DNA from: JANXVY01 sp034408685
GTDB lineage: Bacteria; Pseudomonadota; Alphaproteobacteria; Rhizobiales; Hyphomicrobiaceae
Length of the DNA stretch: 13,863 bases
Direction: 5' to 3'
Assembly: GCA_034408685.1 (NCBI GenBank)
Contig: JAWXCP010000179.1
Span: 1-13,863 of the forward strand
A program made the translations under genes and the position numbers. Below, piece by piece: positions 13,771 through 13,863 of this stretch. The stretch's first letter is position 1, and every line of letters begins with the position of its first letter. The notes beneath the pieces are model-generated. The model made no database searches. It saw only the letters and a program-made list of their open reading frames with translations, and had not been told where the DNA came from.

Positions 13771-13863
13771 TGCCTCTCCCCTTAGTTCCGGCGCAGTCAG
13801 CGGGTATGTGATCTCCAACAAGGAGATAGCCCATGACGCAGTTGCTGCCGGACGATCTGTGGC
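13771..13863 (+). mobile_element. Left end of a putative IS5-family insertion sequence (boundary approximate)
   Basis: The stretch between the loss of receiver homology (~13771) and the transposase start (13833) fits the short left terminus of an IS. The right end, inverted repeat and target duplication are outside, so the boundary is an estimate. Confidence 0.4.
13833..13863 (+). CDS. Putative IS5-family transposase, first 10 codons
   Basis: ATG 13833 has a strong AAGGAG (13820-13825) at 7 nt and opens MTQLLPDDLW before the window ends. From memory this is the typical beginning of short IS5-group DDE transposases (M-T-x-L-L/P-D-D-L-W, usually followed by an E-P-L-L-P block). The frame differs from that of the response regulator it interrupts. 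Only ten residues are visible, so the call rests on this motif, the ribosome site and the sudden end of receiver homology. Confidence 0.5.
   Translation, partial: MTQLLPDDLW

Noticed and set aside
13637..13834. 65-codon reverse-strand frame at the right end
   Set aside because: Antisense to the response-regulator start and the IS end, with no motif.

Overview
The window looks like chromosomal DNA from a high-GC alphaproteobacterium, most likely of the Hyphomicrobiales (Rhizobiales) type. The grounds are a dxs / tlyA / RlmD-like methyltransferase neighbourhood that I remember as common in that order, a CCA-encoding tRNA-Pro, and high GC. Hand counts of a few 60-base lines give about 68-70% GC in dxs and the methyltransferase. 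Genus cannot be fixed from sequence alone.

Layout. 1-937 (minus): 5' part of a thiolase. 938-1270: gap with a perfect 10-bp inverted repeat and a possible small basic ORF. 1271-3181 (minus): ABC-F ATPase. 3182-3576: gap with a 19-bp tandem duplication. 3577-5511 (plus): dxs, closed by a strong hairpin. 5615-6043 (minus): small exported DUF4399 protein with its own good promoter. 6146-6934 (plus): tlyA, apparently starting at CTG. 6927-8237 (plus): Fe-S class RNA uracil-C5 methyltransferase overlapping tlyA. 8279-8384: array of eight 13-bp repeats. 8575-8651: tRNA-Pro(GGG). 8652-9087: gap with clustered GGTCTG/CAGACC motifs. 9088-11481 (plus): large Tat-exported multicopper oxidase. 11536-12546 (plus): SCO copper chaperone fused to cytochrome c. 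12479-13501 (plus): GspK-type minor pseudopilin overlapping the SCO gene by 68 nt. 13631-~13770: start of a response regulator that seems to be cut by an insertion sequence, whose transposase begins at 13833.

How they work together. The first two thirds are housekeeping: fatty acid or acyl-CoA metabolism, ribosome-associated ATPase, isoprenoid precursor synthesis and rRNA modification. After the tRNA the character changes. The oxidase and SCO-cytochrome c genes are visibly less GC-rich (roughly 50-63% in sampled lines) and form a periplasmic or extracellular copper-redox unit: an O2-reducing oxidase, a copper-delivery or thiol-redox domain tied to a heme domain, and next to them a type II secretion pseudopilin. 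This is the most interesting part of the window. A role in metal (for example Mn(II)) or phenolic oxidation is a hypothesis, not something the sequence proves.
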